A DNA stretch of 64,000 nt from the NCBI GenBank assembly GCA_026184295.1, contig JAHCJK010000004.1, positions 1-64,000 of the forward strand, given 5' to 3'. The translations under genes were made by a program, and so were the position numbers. The stretch is from Planctomycetota bacterium (lineage in GTDB: Bacteria; Planctomycetota; SZUA-567; H5-PLA8). The notes beneath the pieces are model-generated. The model searched no databases. It worked only from the letters and a program-made list of their open reading frames with translations, and had not been told where the DNA came from. Within the stretch, counting starts at the first letter, position 1. The number at the start of each line of letters is the position of its first letter. Shown here piece by piece: positions 1 to 8,425 of this stretch.

Positions 1-1161
1 GAGAACGTAACCGGCGTCGTGATGATCGACCCGGCGCGCCCGACCGCGGGCCGGCCGGCCTTCCCGACCAACGTCGGCCTCTTCTCGCGCACGGGCGTGA
101 CGGCCACCTACAGCGGCGACGTTAGCAGCCCTGCCAACAACGCGGGCCTGCGCATGTTCCAGGACGCCTACATCAACTACCACGGCGTGGTCCCGCACCA
201 CGACTTCCAGATCGGCCAGTACAAGCCGTTCCTGGGCGAAGAAGGCATCCGCTCCTCCGCCGCGCTGGACTTCGTGGAACGCTCGATGATCGGGCAGCTC
301 GGCGACAAGCGCGACCTGGGCCTGACCGCGCACGGCACCTGGTGGGACGACCGCTTTCAGTACTGGCTCGGCGTCTTCAACGGCGCGGGCGACTACTTCG
401 GCACCCGCGGCGCCGACTACCAGAACCGCGTGGACGACAACGACGACAAGGACTTCACCTTCCGCCTGCTCGTCCGCCCGCTGTGGAAGAACGAGACCTG
501 GGGCAGCCTGGAAATCGGCGGCTCGGGCCAGATGGGCATGAAGGGCGAAGCCGGCGGCATCAAGGGCCCCGGCGCGGCGACGACTTCGGACGGCCTGGGC
601 GTTCAGCGCAACTGGGCGAGCAAGTACCAGGGCTGGATCAGCTATGCCCCCGGCGGCCCGGCGCAGGGCTGGTGGATCAAGGGCGAATACGCCTGGTTCA
701 AGGATCGTCCGGGTCCCGGCACGGTGGCCACGTGGGGCGCGACGGGCTACGCGAACGGCGGCACGGTCGCGACCGATTACCGCAATCCGGTCGGCGCCGA
801 AGGCTTCTACATCGCGACGGGCTACAAGATCAGCGACAGCGTGTGGAAGGACAGCGCGCCGGGCTGGCTGAAGAACTTCGAAATCGTGCTCCGCTACGAA
901 CAGTTCGAGAACATCCTGGTCGCCGACATCGTCGATCCGCGCCGCAGGACCGACGTCTTCGCCACGGACGTCTGGACCGGCGGTTTCAACTACTACATCA
1001 AGGGCAACAACGCCAAGATCCAGGTCAACTACCATGTGGTGGACAGCCCGGATGCCGGATCGACCACCAGCCTGCAGGGCCGCACGCAGGCCACCGCGCC
1101 CCGCCACTTCCGCGGCGTGGACAACGACAGCCTGGTCGTGAACTTCCAGGTGGCTTGGTAA
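1..1161 (+). CDS. Phosphate-selective porin O/P-type outer-membrane protein, 5' end missing
   Basis: The reading frame is open from base 1, so the N-terminus and signal peptide lie outside the window. The visible 386 or so codons show beta-strand alternation with many Trp/Tyr/Phe residues. OprO/OprP-like landmarks are present: QIGQYKPF, then DFVERSM, then GVFNGAGD, then an Asp-rich turn followed by FTFRLLVRP. The last residue is Trp after VNFQVA, an aromatic C-terminus as recognised by the BAM machinery. The family forms trimeric anion or polyphosphate pores in the outer membrane; the actual substrate cannot be read here. A strong hairpin terminator follows at 1187-1212, so this is the end of its transcript. 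Confidence 0.8.
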   Translation, partial: ENVTGVVMIDPARPTAGRPAFPTNVGLFSRTGVTATYSGDVSSPANNAGLRMFQDAYINYHGVVPHHDFQIGQYKPFLGEEGIRSSAALDFVERSMIGQLGDKRDLGLTAHGTWWDDRFQYWLGVFNGAGDYFGTRGADYQNRVDDNDDKDFTFRLLVRPLWKNETWGSLEIGGSGQMGMKGEAGGIKGPGAATTSDGLGVQRNWASKYQGWISYAPGGPAQGWWIKGEYAWFKDRPGPGTVATWGATGYANGGTVATDYRNPVGAEGFYIATGYKISDSVWKDSAPGWLKNFEIVLRYEQFENILVADIVDPRRRTDVFATDVWTGGFNYYIKGNNAKIQVNYHVVDSPDAGSTTSLQGRTQATAPRHFRGVDNDSLVVNFQVAW

Positions 1162-1186
1162 GCTTCCATCTCTACCGGCTCGAAGG

Positions 1187-1217
1187 AAGGGCGCGGCGCA
1201 AGCCGCGCCCTTCTTAT
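1187..1217 (+). terminator. Intrinsic terminator after the porin gene
   Basis: An 11-bp GC-rich stem (1187-1197 with 1202-1212) and a GCAA loop are followed by a short pyrimidine/T stretch. It starts 26 bp after the porin stop codon. Confidence 0.75.
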
Positions 1218-1241
1218 TTGGCGAGCACGATCGCGCAGCAC

Positions 1242-1271
1242 AAAAAAGGGGCATGGCGAACGCCATGCCCC
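1242..1271 (-). terminator. Intrinsic terminator for the SDR gene
   Basis: A perfect 11-bp stem (1248-1258 with 1261-1271) has a six-A run on its left side. Read on the minus strand this is a hairpin followed by six T residues, 34 bp past the SDR stop codon. Confidence 0.85.
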
Positions 1272-1304
1272 TTCCCTTTTGCCGCCGAATGCGCCGCCGA
1301 AGGC

Positions 1305-2099
1305 CTACAGCACGCGCAGGTGGAAGCCCCCGTCCACGTCGAAGACCTGGCCCGTGCTGAACGGGAAGTCTCCGCGCAGGATCGCGGCCACGCAGCGCCC
1401 GATGTCCTCCGGCGTGCCCCAGCGGCGGATGGGCGAGAGCCCCTCGGCGATCAGCTTGTCGTACTTCTCCTTTACGGGCCCGGTCATGTCGGTGGCGATC
1501 ACGCCCGGGCGGACCTCGAAGACCCCGACGGCCTCCTGGGCCAGGCGGGCGGCAAAGAGCGCCGTGAGCATGCTCATGCCGGCCTTGCTGAGGCAGTATT
1601 CGCCGCGGTTGACGGAGGCCGTGTAGGCGCTGATCGAGGAGATGTTCACGATGTAGCCGCGCTCGATCGTGCCGGCCTTGCGCAGATCCAGCATGGTGCG
1701 CGCGGCAAGCTGGGTGAGAAAAAAGGGTCCCTTCAGGTTGATGTCCATGACGCGGTCGTAGCTGGCCTCGCCGGTCTCCAGCAGGTCGGCGCGCTTTTCG
1801 GGGGCCACGCCGGCGTTGTTGACCAGCGCGTCCAGGCGCCCGAAGGTTTGGAGCATGAAATCGACGAGGTACTTGCGGCTCGCGGTGGTGGCGATGTCGC
1901 CCTGCACGGCCTCGGCGCGGACGGCCGGGGCGGCCGCCTTGACCTCCTGGATGGCCTCCTGCGCGGCGGCGGCGTTGGACGAGTAGTTGATCCCGACGTC
2001 CCAGCCGGCGCGGGCGAGTTCCACGGCGATGCCGCGGCCGATGCCCCGGGAGCCCCCCGTCACCAGCGCGGCGGGTCGGTTGCTTCGAGTAGTGGCCAT
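1305..2099 (-). CDS. Short-chain dehydrogenase/reductase (FabG-like 3-oxoacyl reductase family)
   Basis: A 264-residue classical SDR with a Rossmann fold. The cofactor loop TGGSRGIG is at about residues 14-21 and NNAG at 94-97. The catalytic triad is Ser155, Tyr168 and Lys172 (YCLSK), and the C-terminus has the usual GGFHLRV ending. Family members reduce or oxidise carbonyl/alcohol groups with NAD(P)H in the cytoplasm. This one is annotated FabG-like by overall form, but it has no fatty-acid gene neighbours, so sugar or polyol substrates are just as likely. The ATG at 2097-2099 has a GGAGG just upstream. It is a single gene between a strong terminator and the divergent peptidase gene. Confidence 0.88.
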   Translation of the reverse strand: MATTRSNRPAALVTGGSRGIGRGIAVELARAGWDVGINYSSNAAAAQEAIQEVKAAAPAVRAEAVQGDIATTASRKYLVDFMLQTFGRLDALVNNAGVAPEKRADLLETGEASYDRVMDINLKGPFFLTQLAARTMLDLRKAGTIERGYIVNISSISAYTASVNRGEYCLSKAGMSMLTALFAARLAQEAVGVFEVRPGVIATDMTGPVKEKYDKLIAEGLSPIRRWGTPEDIGRCVAAILRGDFPFSTGQVFDVDGGFHLRVL

Positions 2100-2220
2100 G
2101 CGTCCTCCGGATGCGTTTCGGAAATGGGGTTGAAGCCCACGTTACCGCCGCCGTCCGATTCTTGCCAGGACCGCGCGCGCGTCCTAAAGTGAGGTCCGGC
2201 GACGCGGGCCCGGATCCTTC

Positions 2221-3726
2221 ATGCGCATCCCCTTCGACTTGATGGCGGCGTTGATCGGCCTCCAGGCCGTGCAGCAGCTCGTCGCGCAAGCCTACCCCCA
2301 CGACGTCCCCATGCCCGGGGAAGAACGCTACACGGCCGCGGCCGTCGCGGTGCTCGGCTACTGGCTGGCGGTCTGGCTCTTCCACGAGGCCCTCGCGCGG
2401 CGGTACCTGTGGGCGACGCGCTTCGGGCACCATCCGGGCGGGCTGCCGGCCCCGGCCGGCGCCCCCGCCCCGGCGCATCCGCTGGAACGCCACGCCCGCG
2501 GCGAGGCGCTCGGGCAGGCCCTGGCGGTGCTTGGCTACGTCCTGTTGATCTGGCGCTTCGACTGGACGATGCTGATGCTCTTCTGGCCCGAGGCCCTGGG
2601 CCTGGACGCCCTGTTCGCGCAGGCGACCCTGGACAAGCTGGCCCGCAGCGAACTGGTGGGCACGACGCTGAACCTGGTCCCGTTCCTCGGCGCGATGGTG
2701 CTCTCCTGGCTGCCGCGGCGGCGCATGCTCCAGGCCTCGCTGGGCCGGGCGATCCCGCGCCGGCGCTGGCTGGCGCTGGAAGCGCGCATGACCTTCATGC
2801 CCCTCTGCGCGTGGTTCGCGATCAACCTCGTCTACGACGCCCTGAACCTGTCCGGCGTGGTGGACCTGAACGCGGCGCTGAACCAGACCGCGCAGGATTC
2901 CGGCGGGCCCGCCGGCACGCCGATGCTGGTCGGCGGCTTTCTGCTGATCCTGTTCTCCGCCGTGGTGCTGATGCCCTGGATGGTCCTGAAGCTCTTCCGC
3001 TGCCGCCCGATGCCCGAGGGCGAACTGAAGGACCGCATGAACGCCGTGGTGGCGCGCTCGGGCGTGAAGGTGCGCGCGATCATGGCCTGGGGCCCGCGGG
3101 GCTCCGGCCTGGCCAACGCCTGCGTGCTGGGGCCGTGGTCGCGCTTCCGCTACGTGCTGATCAGCCCGGGCCTGACCGACATGCTCACGCCGGAAGAATG
3201 CGAGGCCGTCGTGGCGCACGAACTCGGGCACGCCCGCCACGGGCACCTGTACATGCTCGTCGCGGCGGTGCTGTTCCTCGCGGGGCTCTCCGCGCTGCTC
3301 GCGCGCTTCATGCCGTTCAGCCACCCGCTGGCGCAGGCCGCGGTCTTCGTGGCGCTGATCGTGCTGTACCTGCGCTACTTCTTCGGCGCGCTGATGCGCA
3401 TGTGGGAACGCGAGGCCGACCTGGCCAGCTCGGAGATCGTCGGATCGCCGCTCCCGCTCGCGCACGCGCTGGAAAAGCTGGCCCGCTGCTCCGGCGGCAT
3501 TCGCGACGTCTACTCCTGGCACCACGGGTCCATCGCCTCGCGCGTACACGCGCTGCTCGAAGACGGGCTCGATCCCGAACGCATGGCGCGGTATCATCGG
3601 CGCATGAACCGCCTGCGCGCCGGGTTCCTGGCCTTCGCGAGCCTGACGCTTTTCGTGGTGGTGGCGCTTACGGCGCTGGACGACCGGGCCGCCGCGGCGC
3701 AGGCCCGGACCGAACACCGGAAGTGA
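2221..3726 (+). CDS. M48-family integral-membrane zinc metallopeptidase
   Basis: A 501-residue polytopic membrane protein. The zinc site HELGH lies at about residues 333-337, followed by RHGHLYM. The third ligand is probably the Glu of WEREAD near residue 398. Hydrophobic segments occur at roughly 40-60, 98-125, 148-165, 190-210, 235-257, 343-362 and 370-392, and there is a last one near the C-terminus. The layout resembles Ste24/HtpX-type peptidases, which cleave membrane proteins or CAAX-like peptides. The first 330 residues are longer than in HtpX and closer to the Ste24 layout. It is followed 26 bp later by a CMD-fold gene, probably in the same transcript. Confidence 0.85.
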   Translation: MRIPFDLMAALIGLQAVQQLVAQAYPHDVPMPGEERYTAAAVAVLGYWLAVWLFHEALARRYLWATRFGHHPGGLPAPAGAPAPAHPLERHARGEALGQALAVLGYVLLIWRFDWTMLMLFWPEALGLDALFAQATLDKLARSELVGTTLNLVPFLGAMVLSWLPRRRMLQASLGRAIPRRRWLALEARMTFMPLCAWFAINLVYDALNLSGVVDLNAALNQTAQDSGGPAGTPMLVGGFLLILFSAVVLMPWMVLKLFRCRPMPEGELKDRMNAVVARSGVKVRAIMAWGPRGSGLANACVLGPWSRFRYVLISPGLTDMLTPEECEAVVAHELGHARHGHLYMLVAAVLFLAGLSALLARFMPFSHPLAQAAVFVALIVLYLRYFFGALMRMWEREADLASSEIVGSPLPLAHALEKLARCSGGIRDVYSWHHGSIASRVHALLEDGLDPERMARYHRRMNRLRAGFLAFASLTLFVVVALTALDDRAAAAQARTEHRK

Positions 3727-3752
3727 CCGCCCAAGCCCCTGGAGGCCCCCGC

Positions 3753-4118
3753 ATGGCCCGCCCCGCCCCGCGCAAGATTCCGCGCCGCTACCTGGAAGCC
3801 CGCGAACGCTATCCCGCCGTGCTGGAAGCCTACGAACGCTTCGGCGCCGCGCTGGAAAAGGCCGGGCCGCTCAGCCGCCGCGAACAGCGCCTGGTCAAAC
3901 TCGGCCTCGCCTTCGGCGCGAAGATGGAAGGCGCGAGCCATTCCGCCGTGCGCAAGGGCCTCGACGCGGGCCTGACGCCGCACGACCTGGAACACGCCGC
4001 GCTGCTGGCGATGAACTCGCTGGGGTTTTCGAGCGGCATGACCTGCCTCTGCTGGGTGCGCGACATCACGGAATCGTCCGGAAAGCCGTCCCGCAAGCGG
4101 GAGCGGAAGCCGTCCTAA
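3753..4118 (+). CDS. Carboxymuconolactone decarboxylase (CMD/AhpD-fold) family protein
   Basis: A 121-residue all-helical protein. The pattern YPAVLEAYERFGAALEKAGPL, then a basic LVKLGLAFGAKMEG, then ASHSAVRKGLDAGLT is typical of the CMD fold, where an AhpD-type CxxC near the first Glu/His would carry the redox site. The usual cysteines are absent there (EGASH), and only a CLC pair remains near the C-terminus. The peroxidase chemistry of AhpD is therefore unlikely at the normal position. ATG 3753 has GGAGG at 3741-3745. The C-terminal tail is basic (KPSRKRERKPS). It is probably co-transcribed with the upstream peptidase. Confidence 0.72.
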   Translation: MARPAPRKIPRRYLEARERYPAVLEAYERFGAALEKAGPLSRREQRLVKLGLAFGAKMEGASHSAVRKGLDAGLTPHDLEHAALLAMNSLGFSSGMTCLCWVRDITESSGKPSRKRERKPS

Positions 4119-4147
4119 AGGAACACGGAAACGCCCGGAGGAATTCC

Positions 4148-4636
4148 ATGAACGGCACGCGCGGTAGGCTCCTGGCCCTGGTCATGCTCGCGGCGATCCT
4201 GGCCGGCACGGCGCACGGCGTGGAAGAACGCATCCGCGGGGTGCTCGAAAAGACCGCCCGCCCGGACGCCTGCGCGCAGATCAAGGACGCGCTGAACGAA
4301 ACGTATTACATCAGCAAGAGCGAGCCGGCGGAGAAGATGATCGCGGAGCTGATGGGCAAGCGCGTGCTGATCACCGGGATCGTCGAACAGCACCCGGGCG
4401 ACCCGGCGTACTACTTCGTGCTCAAGAAGGCCGAACCGTACGCGGCCAAGCTCCCCGCCGCGCCGAAGACGACCGACGGCAAGACCGAATCGCCTCTGCC
4501 GCTCCCGCCGCTGGAGAGCAAGCCGCTGCCGCTGCCGCTGCCGAAGGAAGAGAAGCCCGCCGCCGCGCCGGACGAAGCCAAGAAGACGGCGAAGACGGAA
4601 GCAAAGAGCGAATTGGAGAAGGCCGAGAAGAAGTAG
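4148..4636 (+). CDS. Small secreted protein with a Lys/Glu/Pro-rich tail, unknown function
   Basis: A 162-residue protein. A signal peptide is obvious (basic MNGTRGR, then LLALVMLAAILAG, cleavage near AHG). The mature part has an 80-residue globular segment containing GKRVLITGIVEQHP, which has the look of a small beta-barrel or OB-like strand pattern. After it comes a low-complexity tail with repeated PLPLP units and charged EK/KK runs. I do not recognise a family. The start is supported by a GGAGG-type site just before ATG 4148. It follows the CMD gene by 29 bp and may be the last gene of that transcript. Confidence 0.65.
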   Translation: MNGTRGRLLALVMLAAILAGTAHGVEERIRGVLEKTARPDACAQIKDALNETYYISKSEPAEKMIAELMGKRVLITGIVEQHPGDPAYYFVLKKAEPYAAKLPAAPKTTDGKTESPLPLPPLESKPLPLPLPKEEKPAAAPDEAKKTAKTEAKSELEKAEKK

Positions 4637-4644
4637 ACGGCCCG

Positions 4645-5571
4645 TCACTCGTCCAGCGTATCCCGGCCCGTGATCTGCTTGAAGGCCTCGAGGTATTTCT
4701 CGCGCGTCTTCTGCACGACCTTTTCGGGAAGTTCGGGGCCCGGGGCCATCTTGTTCCAGCCCAGGCCTTCCAGGTAATCGCGGACGAACTGCTTGTCGAA
4801 GCTGAGCTGCACCTTGCCGGGCGTCCACGCGTCCTTGGGCCAGAAGCGCGAACTGTCCGGCGTCAGCACCTCGTCCACGAGGATGATGCCGTCCTGGAAG
4901 ATGCCGAATTCGAGCTTGGTGTCGGCGATGATGATGCCGCGCGAGAGCGCGTGCTCGTACGCCTTCGTGTACACCGCGATGCTCAGCTCTTTCAGCTTCT
5001 GCATGTGGGCGCGGGCGGTCTCGAGCGGCAGGGCCATCAGTTCGACCAGGCGCGCGACGGCAAAGTCGTAGGTGATGTTCTCGTCGTGGCCGGTGTTGTT
5101 CTTCGTCGCGGGCGTGAAGATGACCTCGGGGAGCTTGTCGCCGTTCTTCAGGCCGCGCGGGAGCTGGATGCCGCAGACGGTGCCGTTCTTGTCGTTGTAT
5201 TCCTTCCAGCCCGAACCCATCAGGTAGCCGCGGACCACGCATTCGATGGGAAAGACCTGCGCCTTATGGCAGAGCATGCTGCGGCCGGCCAGCGTCGCCG
5301 CGTGCTGCGCCAGCCCGTGGCCCATCTCGCGAACGTCGCACGTGATCACGTGGTTCTTGACCGTCTCGCCCAGGAACTTGAACCAGAAGCGCGAGAGCCC
5401 GTTCAGCACGCAGCCCTTGTCGGGGATCGGCGTCGGCAGGACCACGTCGAAGGCGCTCAGCCGGTCGGTGCTGACGATCAGCAGTTGGTCGCCCAGATCG
5501 TAGACGTCGCGAACCTTGCCGCGCGCTTTCAGCTTCAGGCCGGGCAGATTCGTCTCGAAAACACTCGACAT
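4645..5571 (-). CDS. purC: Phosphoribosylaminoimidazole-succinocarboxamide synthase (SAICAR synthetase)
   Basis: PurC ligates CAIR with aspartate in the eighth step of IMP synthesis. The protein (308 residues) has the family N-terminus GKVRDVYDL followed by LLIVSTDRLSAFDVVLPTPI. Later it has the segment ECVVRGYLMGSGWKEY and the metal/aspartate region LVDEVLTPDSSRFWP. This is the longer eukaryote/planctomycete-like PurC length rather than the 240-residue E. coli type. The frame is open further upstream, but the Met at 5569-5571 starts exactly where PurC proteins start and has GGGAGG about 9 bp before it. It converges on the secreted-protein gene, with 8 bp between the stops. Confidence 0.95.
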   Translation of the reverse strand: MSSVFETNLPGLKLKARGKVRDVYDLGDQLLIVSTDRLSAFDVVLPTPIPDKGCVLNGLSRFWFKFLGETVKNHVITCDVREMGHGLAQHAATLAGRSMLCHKAQVFPIECVVRGYLMGSGWKEYNDKNGTVCGIQLPRGLKNGDKLPEVIFTPATKNNTGHDENITYDFAVARLVELMALPLETARAHMQKLKELSIAVYTKAYEHALSRGIIIADTKLEFGIFQDGIILVDEVLTPDSSRFWPKDAWTPGKVQLSFDKQFVRDYLEGLGWNKMAPGPELPEKVVQKTREKYLEAFKQITGRDTLDE

Positions 5572-5774
5572 ACGGAAAAGCCTCCCAAATTCGACGTGCG
5601 GCCATCGTGCGGCCACCGCATGCTATACCTTTCCACCGGCCAATTAAACAGGCGAATTCGCCGCGCGCCCGCCGCCGCCGTTTCCGCACGCGTTCCTGGG
5701 AAGTTTCTCGGCCCAAAAACCACCGCGCAAACGTATGAGGCTGCGGCGGTTGCAAATTCACCCGCGGTGCGTGG

Positions 5775-5826
5775 TTGACTTCGCCGGTTTCCTGTGTAAG
5801 TTTCCTTCAAGGAAACAAAAGTTTCC
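5775..5826 (+). promoter_or_regulatory. Promoter with overlapping GTTTCC operator for the XRE-cupin operon
   Basis: TTGACT at 5775-5780 and TAAGTT at 5797-5802 are spaced 16 bp apart. Overlapping the -10 is a near-palindrome, GTTTCCTT-C-AAGGAAAC, at 5800-5816. Extra direct GTTTCC copies lie at 5787-5792 and 5821-5826. The array covers the expected start of transcription, as an autorepression site for the regulator encoded just downstream would. The promoter hexamers and repeats are read directly; the link to this regulator is inference. Confidence 0.6.
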
Positions 5827-5848
5827 TCCTTCCGCTAGGAGATTCCGC

Positions 5849-6487
5849 TTGGCCGACGCCGCCGCCCTGGGCCCCCTGATCCGCAACCTGCGCACGCGCC
5901 GCGGCCTGCGTCTGGAAGACGTCGCCAAACGCTCCGGCTACACCAAAGGGTTCCTCAGCAAGATCGAGAACGGGCGCGCCTCGCCGCCCATCGCAACCCT
6001 GATGCGCCTGGCCGAAGCCCTGAACGTCGATCCCACGGTCTTCTTCCACGCCAACGGCAACGGGTCGAACGGCGCGGGCGCCGATCCGCACGCGACCGTG
6101 CACATCACGCCCGACCGCCGCACCAAGGTGCTGAACGCGGGCGCGGGACCGGGCTATACGTACTGGTCGCTGGCCGCGCAGCGCACGCACAAGGCCATGG
6201 AACCCTTCCTGCTCACCGTCCATCCCGGCGAGTTCGACCCGAAGAAGACCTTCCAGCATCCGGGCGAGGAGTTCCTGTACGTGCTCGAAGGCGCGATGGA
6301 TTACCGCGTCGGCAGCGAGACCTTCAGCCTCGGGCCGGGCGACAGCCTGTATTTCGATTCGACGCGCCCGCACGCGCCGCACCCCAAGGGCGGCCCGGTG
6401 ACGTTCCTGGCGATGTTCTACGCCCCGCCCCGCCCGGAAGCCCCCGCGAAGCGCCGCGCGCCGCGCGCCAAGGCCCGGAAGAAATAG
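5849..6487 (+). CDS. XRE-type helix-turn-helix regulator with C-terminal cupin domain
   Basis: About 212 residues. The N-terminal HTH (RNLRTRRGLRLEDVAKRSGY, then KGFLSKIENGRASPPIATL) is a classic Cro/C1-type DNA-binding domain. The C-terminal half is a small cupin with the HPGEEFLYVLEG strand and the SLGPGDSLYF and RPHAPHP segments, where a sugar or metabolite ligand would bind. The best start is TTG 5849, which has AGGAG seven bases upstream and begins at the HTH. The frame is open further upstream, but that would translate the operator repeats. It has a basic tail. It is the first gene of the oxidoreductase operon (8 bp to the next gene) and is probably its ligand-responsive repressor. Confidence 0.85.
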   Translation: MADAAALGPLIRNLRTRRGLRLEDVAKRSGYTKGFLSKIENGRASPPIATLMRLAEALNVDPTVFFHANGNGSNGAGADPHATVHITPDRRTKVLNAGAGPGYTYWSLAAQRTHKAMEPFLLTVHPGEFDPKKTFQHPGEEFLYVLEGAMDYRVGSETFSLGPGDSLYFDSTRPHAPHPKGGPVTFLAMFYAPPRPEAPAKRRAPRAKARKK

Positions 6488-6495
6488 GAGCAGCC

Positions 6496-7623
6496 ATGCG
6501 CATCAACTTTCACGGACGCTTGAGCGACGAGCCGCAGATCCGCGCCGGGTTCATCGGCTGCGGCTCGCACGCCTTCCGCAACGTCTACCCGGTCTTTCAG
6601 TTCGCGCCGGTCAACCTGGTTGCGACCTGCGACCTGGACCTGCCCCGCGCGCAGGCCTTCGCCCAACAGTTCGGCGCCGAGCGCGCGTACGCGAACCACC
6701 GCGAGATGCTCGAGAAGGAGCAGTTGGACGCGCTCTTTATCGTCACGCCCTACGACGCCGCGGGCCGACCCATGTACCCGAAGCTCGCCGCCGACGGCCT
6801 GGCCGCCGGCTGCCACGTCTGGATCGAGAAGCCGCCCGCGGGCTGCTGCGAGGACCTCGAACGGCTGCGCGAGGCCGCGAAAGCCGCGGACCGCCAGGTG
6901 CTCTGCGGCCTGAAGAAGATGTTCATGCCCGCCAACGAACATCTGAAGGACCTGATCGCGCGCCCGGACTTCGGGAAGGTCTCGCAGGCGCTGGTGCAGT
7001 ATCCGCAGCACATCCCCGAGGCCGGCGTGCTGCGCGCGTACCTGCGCGGCGAACGCAGCGGCGAGGCCATCAGCTTCCTCGACCATCTCTGCCATCCGGC
7101 CTCGCTGATCGTCTTCCTCTTCGGCATGCCCGAGAGCCTGTGGTACGACCGCGCGCGCAACGGCGGCGGCGTGGCGCACCTGCGCTACCCCGGCGGCGAA
7201 CTCGTCACCCTCGCGCTCACCCACGGCCAGGCGTACGACGGCGGGCTCGAACGGACCACGGTGATCGGCGAACGCGGGCACCACGCCGTCGTCGAGAACA
7301 ACCTGCGCGTGCGCTACCACCGTTCGCCGCCCGCGCCCGAGGGCCAGGGCTACGGCGCGCGGCCCAGCGTCTTTCACGGCTCGCCCGAGGACGCCACCGC
7401 GAGCTGGGAACCCGAGTTCTCGCTCGGGCAGCTTTACAACAAGGGCCTCTTCCTGCTCGGCTACTACAACGAAGTGAACGAGTTCGCGCGCGCGATCCTC
7501 GACCGCCGCCCGCTCGCCAAGGGCACGCTCGAACAGGCCTGGCAGATCACGCGGCTCTTCGAGGCCTTCGCCGAAGGTCCGCGCAAAGAGATCGCGCTGG
7601 CCCCGTGCGCCGCGCAGGCCTGA
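6496..7623 (+). CDS. Gfo/Idh/MocA family NAD(P)-dependent oxidoreductase (paralogue A1)
   Basis: A 375-residue protein with an N-terminal Rossmann fold, GFIGCGSHAFRN at about residues 18-29. The hallmark EKPP (in WIEKPPAG) contributes the catalytic Lys, and LCGLKKMFMP follows. The C-terminal alpha/beta domain carries a candidate catalytic His in DHLCHPASL. Family members oxidise or reduce hydroxyls of sugars, cyclitols or amino sugars. It lacks a signal peptide, so it should be cytosolic. By motif similarity it pairs with the gene at 9452 (both have G-KK-FMP and a VVENN/LCENN block). Second gene of the operon; the substrate is unknown. Confidence 0.9.
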   Translation: MRINFHGRLSDEPQIRAGFIGCGSHAFRNVYPVFQFAPVNLVATCDLDLPRAQAFAQQFGAERAYANHREMLEKEQLDALFIVTPYDAAGRPMYPKLAADGLAAGCHVWIEKPPAGCCEDLERLREAAKAADRQVLCGLKKMFMPANEHLKDLIARPDFGKVSQALVQYPQHIPEAGVLRAYLRGERSGEAISFLDHLCHPASLIVFLFGMPESLWYDRARNGGGVAHLRYPGGELVTLALTHGQAYDGGLERTTVIGERGHHAVVENNLRVRYHRSPPAPEGQGYGARPSVFHGSPEDATASWEPEFSLGQLYNKGLFLLGYYNEVNEFARAILDRRPLAKGTLEQAWQITRLFEAFAEGPRKEIALAPCAAQA

Positions 7624-7653
7624 GCCCGAATCGAACTTAAAAAAGGAGCCACC

Positions 7654-8394
7654 GTGCCGATCCAACTTGCCACCAGCGCCTGCTGCCTCCCCACCCTCTC
7701 GCGCGACGAACTGCTCGAGGCCTCCGCGCGCGCGGGCTACACCGGCGTGGAACTCTTCTGCACCTGGACGAGCGCCAAGGCGGAGGTCGCGGGCGAACCG
7801 GCCAACGCGTTCCTCGGCCACGGCGTGCGCGTGAGCGCGCTCCATCTGCCCGGCAAGGTCGAGGAAGGCCTGAAGGCCGTCGATCTGGCCGCCTCCGCCG
7901 GCGTGCCGCAGGTGGTCGCGCACGGCGCGGGCAAGCCCGAAGACGCCGGCACGTGGCTCGCCCCGGTCGTGCGCCACGCGCGGACGAAGGGCGTCGAAGT
8001 CGTCGTCACCAACCACAAAGGCCAGAGCATCGAGACCGCGGAGCAGGTCGAAGCTGTGCTGGAAGCCTGCGGCGACGCGCGCCCGTGGGTGCTGCTCGAG
8101 GCCGGGCAGTACTGGGCCGCGGGGCTGGACGCGTTCGCGGCGCTGGAACGCTTTCGCGACCTCGTGCGCCTCGTCCACATCAAGGATCTCGACGAGCAGG
8201 GCCGCTCGGTGCCCTTCGGCACGGGCGTCTCGCCCTGGCGCGAGTTCATGCGCGCGCTCGACGCCGCCGGCTACGCCGGGCGGGTGGTGGTGGAACTGGA
8301 ACTGAAAGGTACGCCGCCGGAGGAGGTCGAGCGCTTGCTCGCCGACGCGCGGCAGAAACTGGAAGCCGTCCTGGAAGCCTGCGCGCAGCGCTGA
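7654..8394 (+). CDS. Sugar phosphate isomerase/epimerase (xylose-isomerase-like TIM barrel)
   Basis: A 246-residue AP-endonuclease-2/IolE-like barrel. Metal-ligand segments appear in order: GYTGVELF (Glu), VVVTNHKGQ (His), WVLLEAGQYW, VRLVHIKDLDE (His and Asp) and VVVELELKG (last Glu). Enzymes of this fold isomerise or epimerise ketoses and keto-inositols, or dehydrate 2-keto-inositol, with Mn or Co. Translation starts at GTG 7654 with AAGGAG upstream. It is placed between the first two oxidoreductases of the operon, which fits an oxidise-isomerise-reduce scheme for one sugar. Confidence 0.85.
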   Translation: MPIQLATSACCLPTLSRDELLEASARAGYTGVELFCTWTSAKAEVAGEPANAFLGHGVRVSALHLPGKVEEGLKAVDLAASAGVPQVVAHGAGKPEDAGTWLAPVVRHARTKGVEVVVTNHKGQSIETAEQVEAVLEACGDARPWVLLEAGQYWAAGLDAFAALERFRDLVRLVHIKDLDEQGRSVPFGTGVSPWREFMRALDAAGYAGRVVVELELKGTPPEEVERLLADARQKLEAVLEACAQR

Positions 8395-8425
8395 AGCGCT
8401 TCGCACGCACCCCATTGGAGAACCC

